This document shows positions 1 to 6,687 of a stretch of 7,832 bases of DNA, in pieces. Positions within the stretch are counted from its first letter, which is position 1. Every line of letters begins with the position of its first letter. Made by a program: the position numbers and the translations under genes. Where the stretch lies: contig JAITDV010000296.1 of assembly GCA_031282385.1 (NCBI GenBank), positions 1 to 7,832 of the forward strand, written 5' to 3'. Under the pieces are notes generated by a model. It was not told where the DNA came from, made no database searches, and worked only from the letters and a program-made list of their open reading frames with translations. The stretch comes from Planctomycetaceae bacterium. GTDB taxonomy: Bacteria > Planctomycetota > Planctomycetia > Pirellulales > Thermoguttaceae.

Positions 1-72
1 AGTTAAAGGCGGTTTTTTGCTGTAGGTTTTTTGTTGCGTTGATGTATTTTTAGGTTAGAGAAAAGGTCTATT
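1..72 (+). repeat. Right end of a palindromic MITE-like element (copy 1, truncated by window start)
   Basis: Bases 1-35 match bases 7798-7832 at 33 of 35 positions, in the same orientation. Bases 52-72 are the reverse complement of 7672-7692 at 20 of 21 positions, sharing the core AATAGACCTTTTC. Together these indicate two same-orientation copies of one element with terminal inverted repeats of about 21 bp. Only the last 72 bp of this copy lie in the window. Combining both partial copies gives an inferred full length near 198 bp. No transposase gene is visible, so it would be non-autonomous. The matches are seen directly; the mobile nature is inference. Confidence 0.6.
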
Positions 73-337
73 TACGCAGATTCTTAACAGCACTGAGAAT
101 TTCGCACGTTCCAACTAACAGTTTAAATAGCGCAACAAATTTCTGCATTGTCCCTGTCGGTGCGAAATCAAAATATAAAACGGCAAAGGCACAATGACAA
201 ATTGATAAATTGCTGCTATTGAATATGTTCGATTACAAATACACATGACTGAATAGTTACATCTACATTAACAATACGGCACAACCAATAGACTTTTTTA
301 TGTTACAAAATAATTTTTTTTGTGTTGGTGGTAGTGG
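73..337. other. Intergenic region without a convincing gene
   Basis: No supported gene lies here. A 9-bp inverted repeat, ATTTCGCAC at 99-107 and GTGCGAAAT at 160-168, could form a long-loop hairpin. A 26-codon minus-strand ORF (148 down to 68) starts at ATG a few bases after an AGGGA-like sequence, but its stop falls inside the neighbouring repeat element. Bases 117-130 are the reverse complement of a 14-mer that recurs in the short repeat near 6535-6548. The 14-mer at 220-233 recurs at 6720-6733. The stretch looks like decayed repeat sequence. Confidence 0.4.
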
Positions 338-365
338 TTGACACAATTGGGCGGTGTGATAAAAT
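338..365 (+). promoter_or_regulatory. Extended -10 sigma70-type promoter of the tRNA gene
   Basis: TTGACA at 338-343 is a consensus -35 box. It is followed after 16 bp by TAAAAT at 360-365, preceded by TGA at 357-359, which makes an extended -10. Transcription would begin around 372, just before the tRNA at 380. Position and motif quality make this the best promoter in the window. Confidence 0.7.
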
Positions 366-379
366 TTTGCAAATGTTTT

Positions 380-452
380 GGGGAATTAGCTCAGTTGGGA
401 GAGCGTCTGGCTGGCAGCCAGAAGGTCATCGGTTCAAGTCCGTTATTCTCCA
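380..452 (+). tRNA. tRNA-Ala (anticodon GGC)
   Basis: A complete 73-nt cloverleaf can be drawn. The acceptor stem pairs 380-386 with 445-451, discriminator A at 452. The D stem pairs 389-392 with 401-404. The anticodon stem pairs 406-410 with 418-422 around a loop with anticodon GGC at 413-415. The T loop is TTCAAGT at 433-439. The third acceptor pair is G382-U449, the G3:U70 wobble that marks alanine tRNAs, which agrees with the anticodon. The CCA end is not encoded. The T stem has one U-U mismatch (429/443). A strong promoter lies just upstream. No clear hairpin terminator follows, only a short T run at 462-467. Confidence 0.95.
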
Positions 453-602
453 CTTGGTAATCTTTTTGTAGTGATTATTCTGTATGGTTTCTGATTGTGT
501 GTTTTGTTCGATTTCTTTTTGTGGTTGAGTCAATGGTTGTTGTTTCACTATTGATATTAAACTGTTCACACTTTAAATTTCATTTTTCTTTATTCTAAAT
601 GG
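453..602. other. Intergenic region, T-rich on the plus strand
   Basis: Between the tRNA and the nested inverted repeat the only recognisable structure is the short dispersed repeat at 557-583, listed separately. No ORF with start signals and no convincing hairpin terminator were seen. Confidence 0.4.
557..583 (+). repeat. Short dispersed repeat, TTAAACTGTTCACACTTTAA type (solo copy)
   Basis: This 27-bp stretch closely matches the left ends of the 107-bp repeats at 4285-4310 and 5224-5251, and another solo copy at 6539-6565. A reverse-strand version lies within 7634-7658. Here it stands alone: the hairpin and promoter-like core of the longer repeat do not follow. It may be a truncated long repeat or an independent motif. 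Function is unknown. Confidence 0.55.
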
Positions 603-764
603 AACTTCTAAAAGCTCATTTTGTCCACGAATTTTCACGAAAAGATCACGAATTAAATAATTTGTGCAGATTCGTGTCAATTCGTGGATAAAATAAATTT
701 ATTGTCTAAATTTGTCTATCCTGTAAATTTCGATAATTCCGTCAAAAATAGGTTTTTAGAAGTT
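603..764. repeat. Nested inverted-repeat (MITE-like) element
   Basis: The outer ends are an exact 11-bp inverted repeat, AACTTCTAAAA at 603-613 and TTTTAGAAGTT at 754-764. Inside sits a long hairpin: 616-641 pairs with 671-696 at 22 of 26 positions (motif TCCACGAATT), and the apex pairs CACGAATT (647-654) with AATTTGTG (659-666) around a 4-nt loop. The segment from 697 to 753 is not obviously structured. There is no coding capacity. The layout suggests a non-autonomous palindromic element of about 162 bp, about 190 bp upstream of the HEAT-protein gene. The symmetry is seen directly; mobility is inferred. Confidence 0.55.
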
Positions 765-872
765 GCCTAAAGTGAGTTTGGTATAGTATTCGATTATACG
801 GTAATTTCTTTTATATCTATTATTTACTCTTGCAAGAACATAAAATTTCTACTGAACGGTTAAAAATACTTC

Positions 873-901
873 TTGACACAAAATTGAAAAATCATTACAG
901 T
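873..901 (+). promoter_or_regulatory. Probable sigma70-type promoter of the HEAT-repeat gene
   Basis: A perfect -35 box, TTGACA at 873-878, is followed after 17 bp by TACAGT at 896-901, which matches four of six consensus -10 positions. Transcription would start near 908, giving a leader of about 45 nt before the ATG at 953. No strong Shine-Dalgarno sequence is seen in that leader. Confidence 0.5.
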
Positions 902-952
902 TCGCAATAAATCTTTACTTGATTCATAATTTTCATTGCTCCAAACTAAGCC

Positions 953-3900
953 ATGCGGCGTATTTTTCGTTTCAATAAATCGAACTTGATTTTTGTTTCA
1001 ACGATGCTTGTTGCAATTTTTTTGATTGTAATTGGCAGCGATTGCCGTGCGCGCGGGAAAGTTGGACAAGATAATATCGGCACTGTTATTTCAAATAAGT
1101 CGGCAAGAGATTTGTCCAAAAATAATATGCCGAAAAATAATCTTGCCGATTCTGTTGATAATCATAATTGGTGGCCAGATGAAATTGCAGTTCCGTTTGA
1201 TGCAATTTCTAATTCTCAAATTGCTAAAGACAACCCAAAAACAAATGCACAAATTGAACATACCCAAGTCAATTCAAAATCAAAAAACAATAATTCACTT
1301 TCAAACAACACCGATAACAATCGTAACAATAGCGCAGAAAACAATGTTATAATCCCGCCGCGTCAACTTGCATTGTTACCAATTGAACCGAAACCGCTTC
1401 AAGCAATTAACGGTACAATAAATCAGGACAATAATTTCGAACTGCAAAATAATAAAAATTCACACCCACGCACAATCAAATCAAACAACACGAATAATAA
1501 AACGCCGATAAAAACTGTTGCTGCAAATGAATTGTTGGAAAATCAATCAGACACGGCAAATTCAAGTACCGGCATGTCTCTCCGCGAATTTGAAACAATA
1601 TTGACGCAAGCAAAATGGCAACCCAATATTCAACTTGAACATTGGCTCGACAACGGAATGAAATTATCTGAAAATAAAAAAGATAACTTATCAAAAGAAC
1701 GCCGCGAACAAATTAAACAATTGAATCTTTCCGATAAAGAGAAATTGAAAAATAATCAAAAACAAAAATACATTGACGAACTTATTTCAACTTGGCGATG
1801 GTACAACAGTGATATTGATGAACTTGTAAAAAAACAACTTGATCCCGATTCAGAATCGCGACCTATTTTTCCTGTTGACCCTAAAATATTTCTTGAAAAA
1901 GATACTTACCAAAACGCTAAATACAATATTTTGCGGGCGAATGCTGCAATTTTGATGGGACGTTGTAACGATTATGATGCTGTTAATTCGCTAATTGAAA
2001 TTGTGAAAAACGAGCGGTTGGACGGAATAAGATGTGCGGCTGTTGAGACGTTGGGCAAAATGGAACATGTCGGATTTGAAGTATTGATACCGATGTTGGA
2101 ATTTGCGCGAAAAAGAAATAACGTTACAAATAATCACACTGATAATAAACATGACAATAATGATCTTGACGACGATACAAATATTGATCGCGGCAACAGA
2201 AAAAATCTGATTACTATAATCAATAAAGTGCTTTGGGCGGAACTGTTGGTTGCGATTGCGAATAAAATAGAACCTTGGGAACATCCGTGTTTTCTTGATT
2301 CGCTTGCAGCTGATGAAGTTGAAGTACGGCGGGCAAGTGCGAAATTATGGCGATTGCGATCACAAGCGGTTGGGATAAACAATCGCAGTAATGCAAATTA
2401 TCGTAACGAAAAAGATCAATCAGAACAATTAAGGCAATTACCGCGGCGATTCCTTGTTTTTGCACGGCAAGAAAATGATTTGCAGACGCGAATTGAAATT
2501 ATTACGACGCTTGGGATTTGGAAAGAGCCGGAGATTTTGGATATTGTTACGAATGATCTTAATCATGCCGACATGCGATTACGTTTTGCGGCGATGGACG
2601 CGGTTACGGCTGCGGAATGTAAAGCGGCGGAACGGATTTTGAAAGATAAGCTGCGCGATATATCAGTCAAAACACGCGCAAAAAGTGCTGAATCATTGCG
2701 TAAACTTGGATTTATTGATGAAGTGTTACGGCTTGCAGACGACAAGGAACATGAAGTACGTATTGAAGTAGCAAAATCTATAGCATTTGCACCAAATCCG
2801 CGCATATTAACATTAGCGCAACGATATATCGAAAACGATTACGAAGATGTAAAACTTGCAACTTTATATTCACTTGCCGAATGGGATCGAATTGATTTAA
2901 GCGGTAAAATTTTAATTGAATCATTGCAAAATCGCAGCTTGAAAGTGCGTAAATTAAGTGCTGAAATATTGTCAGGTTATTTTCCTACAGCAGTTGAATT
3001 GTTGTCAAAAAATCACGCTTCCGATAAAGACAGAATAAAAATCGTTACAGAAATAAAAAAACAACTTGATGAATATTTGCAATCGTCCGAAAATAAATCG
3101 GAGTCAATTATTCTTGCAAATAATAAGGTCGAACAAAGAGTTAAAAGAGTTACCAAAAACGGCGCAAATAATAATATTGAATTTAGCAAAATTGAGATTG
3201 ATGAGGTTTTTGAATTAGTGGATAGGTTGCATAATTCGGGGTTGCTGATAATTCAAAAAGAAGAGATCAAACGGAAGTTAGTGAATTATGGTGATCGGTT
3301 ATTGCCTATTCTCGAATATTTGTACGAAAATTATGATAATTTTGAGTTGCCGAAATTAGTTGACGCTGTGCTTGCAGACGTCAATGAAATATTTGGTTTG
3401 ATATTGCTTCTGGATTCAGATTCGGAAATGAATCGGCGTAAGTCTGCTGTAGATTTATTAGGACGGAGTAAAGTTGAATCTTTAGGCGGTCTTGCGTGTT
3501 CGCGGATTTTGGAACGTGCATTATGTGAATCGGATATGTCAATGTTGGTGATGTATCTTAAAATATTACGAAATTCTGATGCGTACAAATCGCGGTATCT
3601 TGCGGCAAGTGTGCTTAATGCGGAATTTAATTCGGTAGAGCTTCGGCGAATTGCCTGCGATGTTTTTGGAGAGCTTGGCAACGGTTACGATCTTATTATC
3701 GTTGCGCAAAATCTAGGCGACCAACGTCGTGATGTTTCGCACGCGGCATTTACGGCAATGGTTAAAATTTTGATGCGGCTTGAAGGCAATGAATTTGAAG
3801 ATGAACGCGATAAAGCAGCGACAAAGTTATGGTCAAAATTCGTCGGCAGTGATTCGTTTAGCCAAGTTGAAATCAGTGCAGCGGTTTATTTATTGGGCGA

Positions 3901-4198
3901 CGAATCCGGTGCGAAATCATTACTTCGGGAATCATTCTCACCGGATGTAAAAATTCGATTGCATGTTGCCAACGTGATTGGAATAATGGGCGATTTGGAT
4001 TTTATGTCAATATTAATTAGATATCTTGACGACAAAGACACAAATGTTCGTCAAGCGGCTTTGACAATATTACCCAAGTTGGCAGGTGAGGATATAGGAA
4101 TTATTGAAACGAAAATTCCTATCGAACACGAACTCTCACAATCCCAAAAAAAGATCGCCAGATGGAAAAAATGGTACAAAAATAATGATACAAAATGA
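953..4198 (+). CDS. Large exported or membrane-anchored HEAT-repeat protein
   Basis: The product is 1081 residues. Residues 1-30 form a basic start (MRRIFRFNK) plus a hydrophobic segment at about 12-28, so a signal peptide or N-terminal anchor. Cys31 does not sit in a good lipobox. Residues 35-205 are a low-complexity, Asn-rich linker. From about 325 to 1045 the sequence is alpha-helical with HEAT/PBS-lyase-like units, for example 328-385, 449-468, 531-673, 825-840 and 995-1040, with recurring VRxxAxxxL helices. An Asn/Asp-rich insert lies at 389-416. The C-terminus is basic and Trp-rich (RWKKWY, 1070-1075). HEAT solenoids usually act as protein-binding scaffolds; no catalytic domain is visible and the partner is unknown. 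The ATG at 953 is chosen because it gives the signal-like N-terminus and follows the promoter at 873-901. The gene is apparently monocistronic. The HEAT fold is fairly sure; export is likely. Confidence 0.85.
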   Translation: MRRIFRFNKSNLIFVSTMLVAIFLIVIGSDCRARGKVGQDNIGTVISNKSARDLSKNNMPKNNLADSVDNHNWWPDEIAVPFDAISNSQIAKDNPKTNAQIEHTQVNSKSKNNNSLSNNTDNNRNNSAENNVIIPPRQLALLPIEPKPLQAINGTINQDNNFELQNNKNSHPRTIKSNNTNNKTPIKTVAANELLENQSDTANSSTGMSLREFETILTQAKWQPNIQLEHWLDNGMKLSENKKDNLSKERREQIKQLNLSDKEKLKNNQKQKYIDELISTWRWYNSDIDELVKKQLDPDSESRPIFPVDPKIFLEKDTYQNAKYNILRANAAILMGRCNDYDAVNSLIEIVKNERLDGIRCAAVETLGKMEHVGFEVLIPMLEFARKRNNVTNNHTDNKHDNNDLDDDTNIDRGNRKNLITIINKVLWAELLVAIANKIEPWEHPCFLDSLAADEVEVRRASAKLWRLRSQAVGINNRSNANYRNEKDQSEQLRQLPRRFLVFARQENDLQTRIEIITTLGIWKEPEILDIVTNDLNHADMRLRFAAMDAVTAAECKAAERILKDKLRDISVKTRAKSAESLRKLGFIDEVLRLADDKEHEVRIEVAKSIAFAPNPRILTLAQRYIENDYEDVKLATLYSLAEWDRIDLSGKILIESLQNRSLKVRKLSAEILSGYFPTAVELLSKNHASDKDRIKIVTEIKKQLDEYLQSSENKSESIILANNKVEQRVKRVTKNGANNNIEFSKIEIDEVFELVDRLHNSGLLIIQKEEIKRKLVNYGDRLLPILEYLYENYDNFELPKLVDAVLADVNEIFGLILLLDSDSEMNRRKSAVDLLGRSKVESLGGLACSRILERALCESDMSMLVMYLKILRNSDAYKSRYLAASVLNAEFNSVELRRIACDVFGELGNGYDLIIVAQNLGDQRRDVSHAAFTAMVKILMRLEGNEFEDERDKAATKLWSKFVGSDSFSQVEISAAVYLLGDESGAKSLLRESFSPDVKIRLHVANVIGIMGDLDFMSILIRYLDDKDTNVRQAALTILPKLAGEDIGIIETKIPIEHELSQSQKKIARWKKWYKNNDTK

Positions 4199-4281
4199 AA
4201 ACCATTTTTAAAGTAGTACAAAAGAGTATAAGAAAGTAATAGCGTAGAGTTTGTTTGAAAATTGCTTTGTTTAAAATCGGA

Positions 4282-4426
4282 GTTTTAAACTGTTCACACC
4301 TTAAATTTCCTTTGCCGCCGCCTGCTTAGCTGTCGGAAAGCAGGTATTTACGCTCTTGAGCCGTGCAATTTATAATACGAACAGTATACACCCTTTAGTC
4401 CTGCAATTTATAGTACGAACAGTATA
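4282..4426 (+). repeat. 107-bp structured dispersed repeat, copy A, with a tandem extension
   Basis: Bases 4282-4388 align along their length with 5221-5329 and with the reverse complement of 7562-7658. The order of parts is a TTAAACTGTTC-type left end, a hairpin (CCTGCTT 4321-4327 with AAGCAGG 4338-4344), a conserved core TTTACGCTCTTGAG (4347-4360), then TATAAT (4371-4376). The final 25 bp, 4364-4388, recur at 4402-4426 with one change (TATAAT to TATAGT), so this copy has a duplicated right end. It lies between the HEAT gene and rluA and points toward rluA. No ORF is present. The repeat family is seen directly; its function is not known. Confidence 0.75.
4347..4376 (+). promoter_or_regulatory. 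Promoter-like pair inside repeat copy A, upstream of the pseudouridine synthase
   Basis: TTTACG (4347-4352) and TATAAT (4371-4376) are spaced by 18 bp. The same pair with the same spacing occurs in the other two copies (5287-5316 and, on the minus strand, 7595-7566). A second -10-like TATAGT at 4409-4414 comes from the tandem extension and lies 37 nt before the GTG start. The -35 is weak. Because all copies share ancestry, conservation alone does not prove promoter activity. Confidence 0.35.
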
Positions 4427-4451
4427 TCCCCAATAGTTACCATTAAATATT

Positions 4452-5180
4452 GTGATTGAGATTCTTTTTGAAAATGATATTATCCTTGCGGTGAATAAGC
4501 CGTCTGGATTGCTTACACAAGCGGTTCATGGAATTGATTCGTTGGAATTGCGAGTGAAGTCGTATCTTGCGGGTCGGTCTGATGCTGGTTTTGATACTGA
4601 AATTGCTGGTATTTATCTTGGCGTACCGCATCGGCTTGATCGTCCGGTTTCGGGCGTGATTCTTTTCGGCAAAACTAAACGAGCAACACATCGACTTTCT
4701 GAACAATTTGAAAATCGCAAAATTGACAAAATATATTGGGGAATAGTTTCAGGAACAGTTGACGCCGATGAAGGTACATGGATCGACTATATGCGTAAAG
4801 TACCAAATCGCCCAATTGCAGAAATCATACAACCAATAAATCCCGACGCCCGTGAAGCAATTCTACATTACAAAGTACTAAAACGATTCAAAATCAACAA
4901 TAATTCCTTCACACATCTGGAAATCAAACTCGAAACAGGAAGAATGCACCAAATCAGATTACAATCCGCCACTCACGGATACCCAATTCTCGGAGACGCT
5001 ACCTACAACTCAACATTGCCATTCGGAGAAAATTTCGATAATGACCGCTGTAGAGAAATCGCGTTGCACGCACGCTCAATCACCTTTCAAAACTCGATCA
5101 CACACGAACAAATAAACCTAATCGCACCAACTCCACAACTCTGGAAAGATAAAATTTGGAATGCAGAATCACACTCGTAA
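4452..5180 (+). CDS. RluA-family RNA pseudouridine synthase
   Basis: The 242-residue product is the bare catalytic domain of an RluA/RluC/RluD-type enzyme, which isomerises specific uridines in rRNA or tRNA to pseudouridine in the cytoplasm. Visible family motifs are NKPSGLL (15-21), the catalytic loop HRLDRPVSG (60-68) with the presumed catalytic Asp63, TGRMHQIR (162-169), GDATYN (181-186) and LHARSITF (205-212). There is no N-terminal S4 RNA-binding domain, so it resembles the short single-domain members; the target uridine cannot be assigned. GTG at 4452 is the first good start after the in-frame TAG at 4434, and it places the family's usual N-terminus correctly. No Shine-Dalgarno sequence precedes it. 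It follows repeat copy A and converges with the ABC gene. The family call is secure, the subfamily is not. Confidence 0.93.
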   Translation: MIEILFENDIILAVNKPSGLLTQAVHGIDSLELRVKSYLAGRSDAGFDTEIAGIYLGVPHRLDRPVSGVILFGKTKRATHRLSEQFENRKIDKIYWGIVSGTVDADEGTWIDYMRKVPNRPIAEIIQPINPDAREAILHYKVLKRFKINNNSFTHLEIKLETGRMHQIRLQSATHGYPILGDATYNSTLPFGENFDNDRCREIALHARSITFQNSITHEQINLIAPTPQLWKDKIWNAESHS

Positions 5181-5220
5181 CAATATACTATACTCACCAC
5201 ACTTGTAATGCGGAAGTTTT

Positions 5221-5329
5221 GTTTTAAACTGTTCTCACTTTAAAATTTCATTCACTGCCGTCTGCTCACCTATCTGAAAGCAGGCTTTTACGCTCTTGAG
5301 TCATACAATTTATAGTACGAACAAGTATA
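5221..5329 (+). repeat. 107-bp structured dispersed repeat, copy B
   Basis: This is the second copy of the family seen at 4282-4388 and 7562-7658. It has the TTAAACTGTTC-type left end, a weaker CTGCT/AGCAG hairpin, the conserved core GAAAGCAGGCTTTTACGCTC (5276-5295), and TATAGT at 5311-5316, 18 bp after TTTACG (5287-5292). It fills the gap between the convergent rluA and ABC genes and points into the 3' end of the ABC gene, so transcription from it would be antisense. Whether its hairpin also terminates transcription of the flanking genes is unclear. Confidence 0.72.
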
Positions 5330-5379
5330 ACCGAACATTAAAGTGTGATGCGTATAAATCGTTTTCTTGTAACGAAAAA

Positions 5380-6102
5380 TCAGGCGCTTTTGGTCAAAGA
5401 ACGGAACGTGTTGTCGAGGTTAATATCTTTTTTGCGAAATTCTTCAATAGTTCCGTCAAATACTAACTTGCCCTCATTGATGAATAACACGCGTGATGCG
5501 ACAGCTTCGACTTCTTGCAAGATATGAGTTGACAACAAAATCGTTTTTTCTTTACCGATCTGTTTTAGAGTTTGTCTTACATCGTAAATTTGATTTGGGT
5601 CAAGCCCCGCCGTCGGTTCGTCAAGAATTAATACGTCCGGTTCATGTAATAGAGCTTGTGCCATTCCTACGCGTTGACGAAATCCTTTTGACAACTTGCC
5701 GATTGGCTTGCCGTAAACTGTCTTCAACGAACACAAATCAACAACGTATGAAATTCGCTCTTCAAGTTTACGCCCTTTAATACCGCGCGCGTCGCCAAAA
5801 AAACGTAACAATGACGCCGGCGACATATCTGGGTAAAGAGGTCCATTTTCCGGCAAATATCCCAATTTCGCTGCTCCGGCAATCCTGTCAGTTGCCATGT
5901 CGTGTCCTGCAATTTTTGCAGTGCCGCGAGTCGCCGACAAATAACCCGTCAACAACTTCATTGACGTACTCTTACCCGCACCATTGGGTCCAAGAAATGC
6001 CGCCACTTCGCCCTTGTTAATACTAAAAGAAACATTGTCAATTGCCGCAAATTCACCATAATACTTTGTCAATTCAATTGCATCGATCATTGCTGAAATC
6101 AT
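5380..6102 (-). CDS. ABC transporter ATP-binding protein, GldA/NatA-like
   Basis: This 240-residue cytoplasmic nucleotide-binding subunit would hydrolyse ATP to power an ABC exporter. Walker A is GPNGAGKST (38-46). The Q-loop region falls near GYLPENGPLY, the signature is LSKGFRQRVGMAQAL, Walker B is DVLILDEPTAGLDP, and the H-loop is LLSTHIL. The LPENGPLY and LDPNQI segments resemble GldA-type ATPases of the CcmA/NatA class, which pair with a separate membrane permease. ATG at 6102 is preferred over the upstream ATG at 6144 because AAGGAG sits 6 nt before it and family similarity starts there; ATG 6090 is a weaker alternative. No permease or auxiliary gene lies next to it in the window, so the substrate is unknown. 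It is convergent with rluA. Confidence 0.93.
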   Translation of the reverse strand: MISAMIDAIELTKYYGEFAAIDNVSFSINKGEVAAFLGPNGAGKSTSMKLLTGYLSATRGTAKIAGHDMATDRIAGAAKLGYLPENGPLYPDMSPASLLRFFGDARGIKGRKLEERISYVVDLCSLKTVYGKPIGKLSKGFRQRVGMAQALLHEPDVLILDEPTAGLDPNQIYDVRQTLKQIGKEKTILLSTHILQEVEAVASRVLFINEGKLVFDGTIEEFRKKDINLDNTFRSLTKSA

Positions 6103-6108
6103 TTTCGT

Positions 6109-6114
6109 CTCCTT
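6109..6114 (-). promoter_or_regulatory. Ribosome binding site that fixes the ABC gene start
   Basis: On the minus strand AAGGAG is followed by six bases and then ATG at 6102. This near-ideal Shine-Dalgarno spacing is why the start is set 14 codons inside the longest possible ORF, which would begin at 6144. Confidence 0.75.
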
Positions 6115-6538
6115 ATCAAAATTTAATTTTAAGTTTAGTTTCAATTTTTTGTTTAATTTTCCTAATAACCTTCACGATACTTTCGCAATTCAGATCAATT
6201 ATGGACAAACTATCACCCATTAATCCAAATTAACCCAACTCGCAAAATTCGTCGCATATTGTACACAACTTTAACCAATCCGTGAATAGCTGCCAAGACC
6301 ATTATTTAGTAGTCCCTGAAAAAGTCTTTTTGTTGTTTTAATGGCAGCCAACTTGTTTGTGGCGAGTTCGTTTGAGCATCTGAATGAGGACTCCTTGTCA
6401 ATTAATTTTGATAATATTTACAAGGTTTTAAGGAAAATCTCGGATAAAACAATAACTACCTTGCAAATTATAACACTCAATTGCAACCAGATAAGCCCAG
6501 AATTTATAGCACCAAATGACTTTTCAAGGGACAACTAT

Positions 6539-6565
6539 TTAAACTGTTCTCATTTTAAAAATTTT
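6539..6565 (+). repeat. Short dispersed repeat, TTAAACTGTTC type (solo copy)
   Basis: It matches 557-583 and the left ends of repeat copies A and B, beginning TTAAACTGTTCTCATTTTAA. As at 557-583, the hairpin and promoter-like core do not follow. This supports either frequent truncation of the long repeat or an independent short motif. Confidence 0.5.
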
Positions 6566-6661
6566 GCACTTACAATTTAAATGTTGTTCACGGAAAACTC
6601 CTACGGAATAAATGTTGTTAGAGTTACAAGATAACTATTCAGCGGCAGTTACAAACATTCT

Positions 6662-6687
6662 TTTTCTGTTCCTAAAGGGACGGAAAA
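6662..6687. repeat. Short hairpin with an 11-bp stem and 4-nt loop
   Basis: Bases 6662-6672 (TTTTCTGTTCC) pair with 6677-6687 (GGGACGGAAAA) around a TAAA loop, counting three G-U pairs in the plus-strand RNA. It lies 115 bp beyond the hslV stop codon. No T run follows the stem on either strand, so it is not a classical intrinsic terminator. It could be a short palindromic repeat or an RNA-processing structure. Confidence 0.4.

Noticed and set aside
380..452. tRNA 3' end as a phage or island attachment site
   Set aside because: I saw no second copy of the tRNA 3' segment in the window and no integrase gene.
3331..3681. 116-codon minus-strand ORF inside the HEAT gene
   Set aside because: It is antisense to a well-supported coding region with HEAT-type periodicity and has no start signals of its own.
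4192..4209. AAAATG/CATTTT hairpin followed by T as a terminator of the HEAT gene
   Set aside because: The stem is short and nearly all A-T, and it overlaps the stop codon; too weak to call.
4282..4426. CRISPR array suspected from repeated units near rluA
   Set aside because: There are only two tandem 25-mers, with no further regularly spaced repeats and no cas genes; the unit belongs to a dispersed repeat.
5493..5780. 95-codon plus-strand ORF inside the ABC gene
   Set aside because: It lies opposite the Walker B and signature region of a clear ATPase and is a frame shadow.
6103..6144. Upstream in-frame ATG extending the ABC ATPase by 14 residues
   Set aside because: The extension (MKLNLKLNFDKETK) is AT-driven, has no family counterpart, and runs through the good AAGGAG site that serves ATG 6102.
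6341..6580. 79-codon plus-strand ORF
   Set aside because: No ribosome site or promoter, no recognisable family, and its 3' part runs through the short dispersed repeat at 6539-6565.
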